Shown here in pieces: positions 54,672 through 55,221 of a DNA stretch of 55,221 bases. The DNA comes from Alloprevotella rava. GTDB lineage: Bacteria > Bacteroidota > Bacteroidia > Bacteroidales > Bacteroidaceae. The number at the start of each line of letters is the position of its first letter. Positions within the stretch are counted from its first letter, which is position 1. The notes under the pieces were generated by a model. The model was given only the letters and a program-made list of their open reading frames with translations. It was not told the DNA's origin and did no database searches. A program made the position numbers and the translations under genes. The stretch spans positions 1 through 55,221 of the forward strand of contig NZ_JACICA010000013.1 in assembly GCF_014195585.1 (NCBI RefSeq), written 5' to 3'.

Positions 54672-55221
54672 CTATGCTGCTTGTTCTAATAAGCGTTTCA
54701 TTTCTTCGAGAGGTGTCCTCTTTTCTAAACTTTGATGGGGGCGTACTCGATTGTATATATCAACGGCTTTTTGCACGAGTTGCTTTACTTCCTCGAAGCT
54801 CTTTTCTTGTGTTTCAAAGAGCCATCCGTTCTTTACGGTGTTGTTGATTCTCTCTGCTAGGGCATTGTGTAGAGGGTCGCCTGTTTGAGTCATACTGGCT
54901 CTTATTCCTAGGTCTTTCAATAGCGCAATGTATTTCATTGCAGCAATATTGAGTGCCTCGGTCGGAGTGGTGGATGAGCCCTGTTAGGTTGACATGGTTG
55001 ACTCTATAGAAGTCGATAGCTTTCTTCATGGCTTCTATGGGGCCGTCCTTGGATAAGGTGGGATGGAGCTGCCAACCTACTATGACTCTTGAGGCGGCAT
55101 CTGTTACCAGTGAGAGGTAGGCCCACCCTTGTTGAGTGGCAACATAGGTGATGTCGGCAACACAGAGTTGACCGAAATGGGTGGGCTTGAGTTTTGGGGT
55201 TGTATTAAGTAAGTCATCGAA
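54672..55221 (-). pseudogene. Frameshifted IS3-family transposase (OrfB/integrase core), cut by the window edge
   Basis: The DDE residues are all visible: first Asp in CVADITYVATQQGWAYLSLV, second Asp in IHHSDRGTQYC, and Glu in HNALAERINNTVKNGW, with the usual end RPHQSLEKRTPLEEM. Near 54950 the frame shifts: GAAATAC is read where GAATAC would keep the frame, so one extra A splits the gene. Transcription would run leftwards. The 5' half lies beyond the window. It is inactive as written, unless the extra base is a sequencing error. Confidence 0.87.

Overview
The window is chromosomal DNA from a Bacteroidota bacterium, most likely order Bacteroidales (Prevotella/Bacteroides-like). The evidence is: the Bacteroidota -7 promoter motif TAnnTTTG upstream of many genes; a general lack of Shine-Dalgarno sequences; a GT3-type glycogen synthase next to an alpha-glucan phosphorylase; a large pyruvate phosphate dikinase; tig-clpP-clpX-recQ in a row; and the block folE / SPOR protein / DoxX-type membrane protein plus tpiA / DUF1599. 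Genus cannot be fixed from this sequence alone.

Layout. 1-442 holds broken insertion-sequence remnants. 524-4837 is a two-gene glycogen unit. 4919-6259 is a DbpA-like RNA helicase. 6320-11834 (minus) is a tight operon: DMP19-type protein, smpB, a short metH, a GH5 mannanase and a PAP2 phosphatase. 12082-17086 (minus) is a surface-glycan cassette: a dTDP-sugar ketoisomerase, an N-acyltransferase, a PLP aminotransferase and three GT2 glycosyltransferases. 17226-18916 is an IS graveyard: a piece of IS982 and an IS256-family element with a second, reversed and deleted IS256 element inside it. Then come gdhA, a complete IS982 copy (21012-22181), ppdK, a small yciH/glutaredoxin/GlsB group, recQ-glnS, tig/clpP-clpX, a second IS982 copy (34662-35829), tRNA-Gly(CCC), folE and the SPOR gene, an in-frame DoxX-TPI reading frame, DUF1599, gyrA with a TPR gene, and an envelope block (patatin-barrel phospholipase, acyltransferase, exported phospholipase-D-type enzyme, kdsD, kdsA). 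A secreted GH20 hexosaminidase lies on the plus strand. The right edge is an AT-rich region with two phased repeat arrays and a frameshifted IS3-family transposase.

How the parts fit. Core metabolism: glycogen turnover, PPDK and GDH for carbon and nitrogen flow, folE/metH for folate and methionine. Proteostasis: tig, clpPX, smpB. Cell surface: a 3-amino-3,6-dideoxyhexose-type glycan cassette, Kdo supply, lipid remodelling, and secreted mannanase and hexosaminidase.

The most unusual signals are: (i) an intergenic repeat family in which a 7-bp core (AATAAGG or its reverse complement) recurs at exactly 21-bp steps in three separate arrays; (ii) four GGTTGWCA motifs at exactly 32-bp steps beside one of these arrays; (iii) an in-frame join of a DoxX-type membrane protein to triosephosphate isomerase across a seven-A run; (iv) a fossil nested IS256 insertion whose target duplication can still be read; and (v) an IS982 remnant in which an imperfect palindrome has become a perfect 23-bp one.
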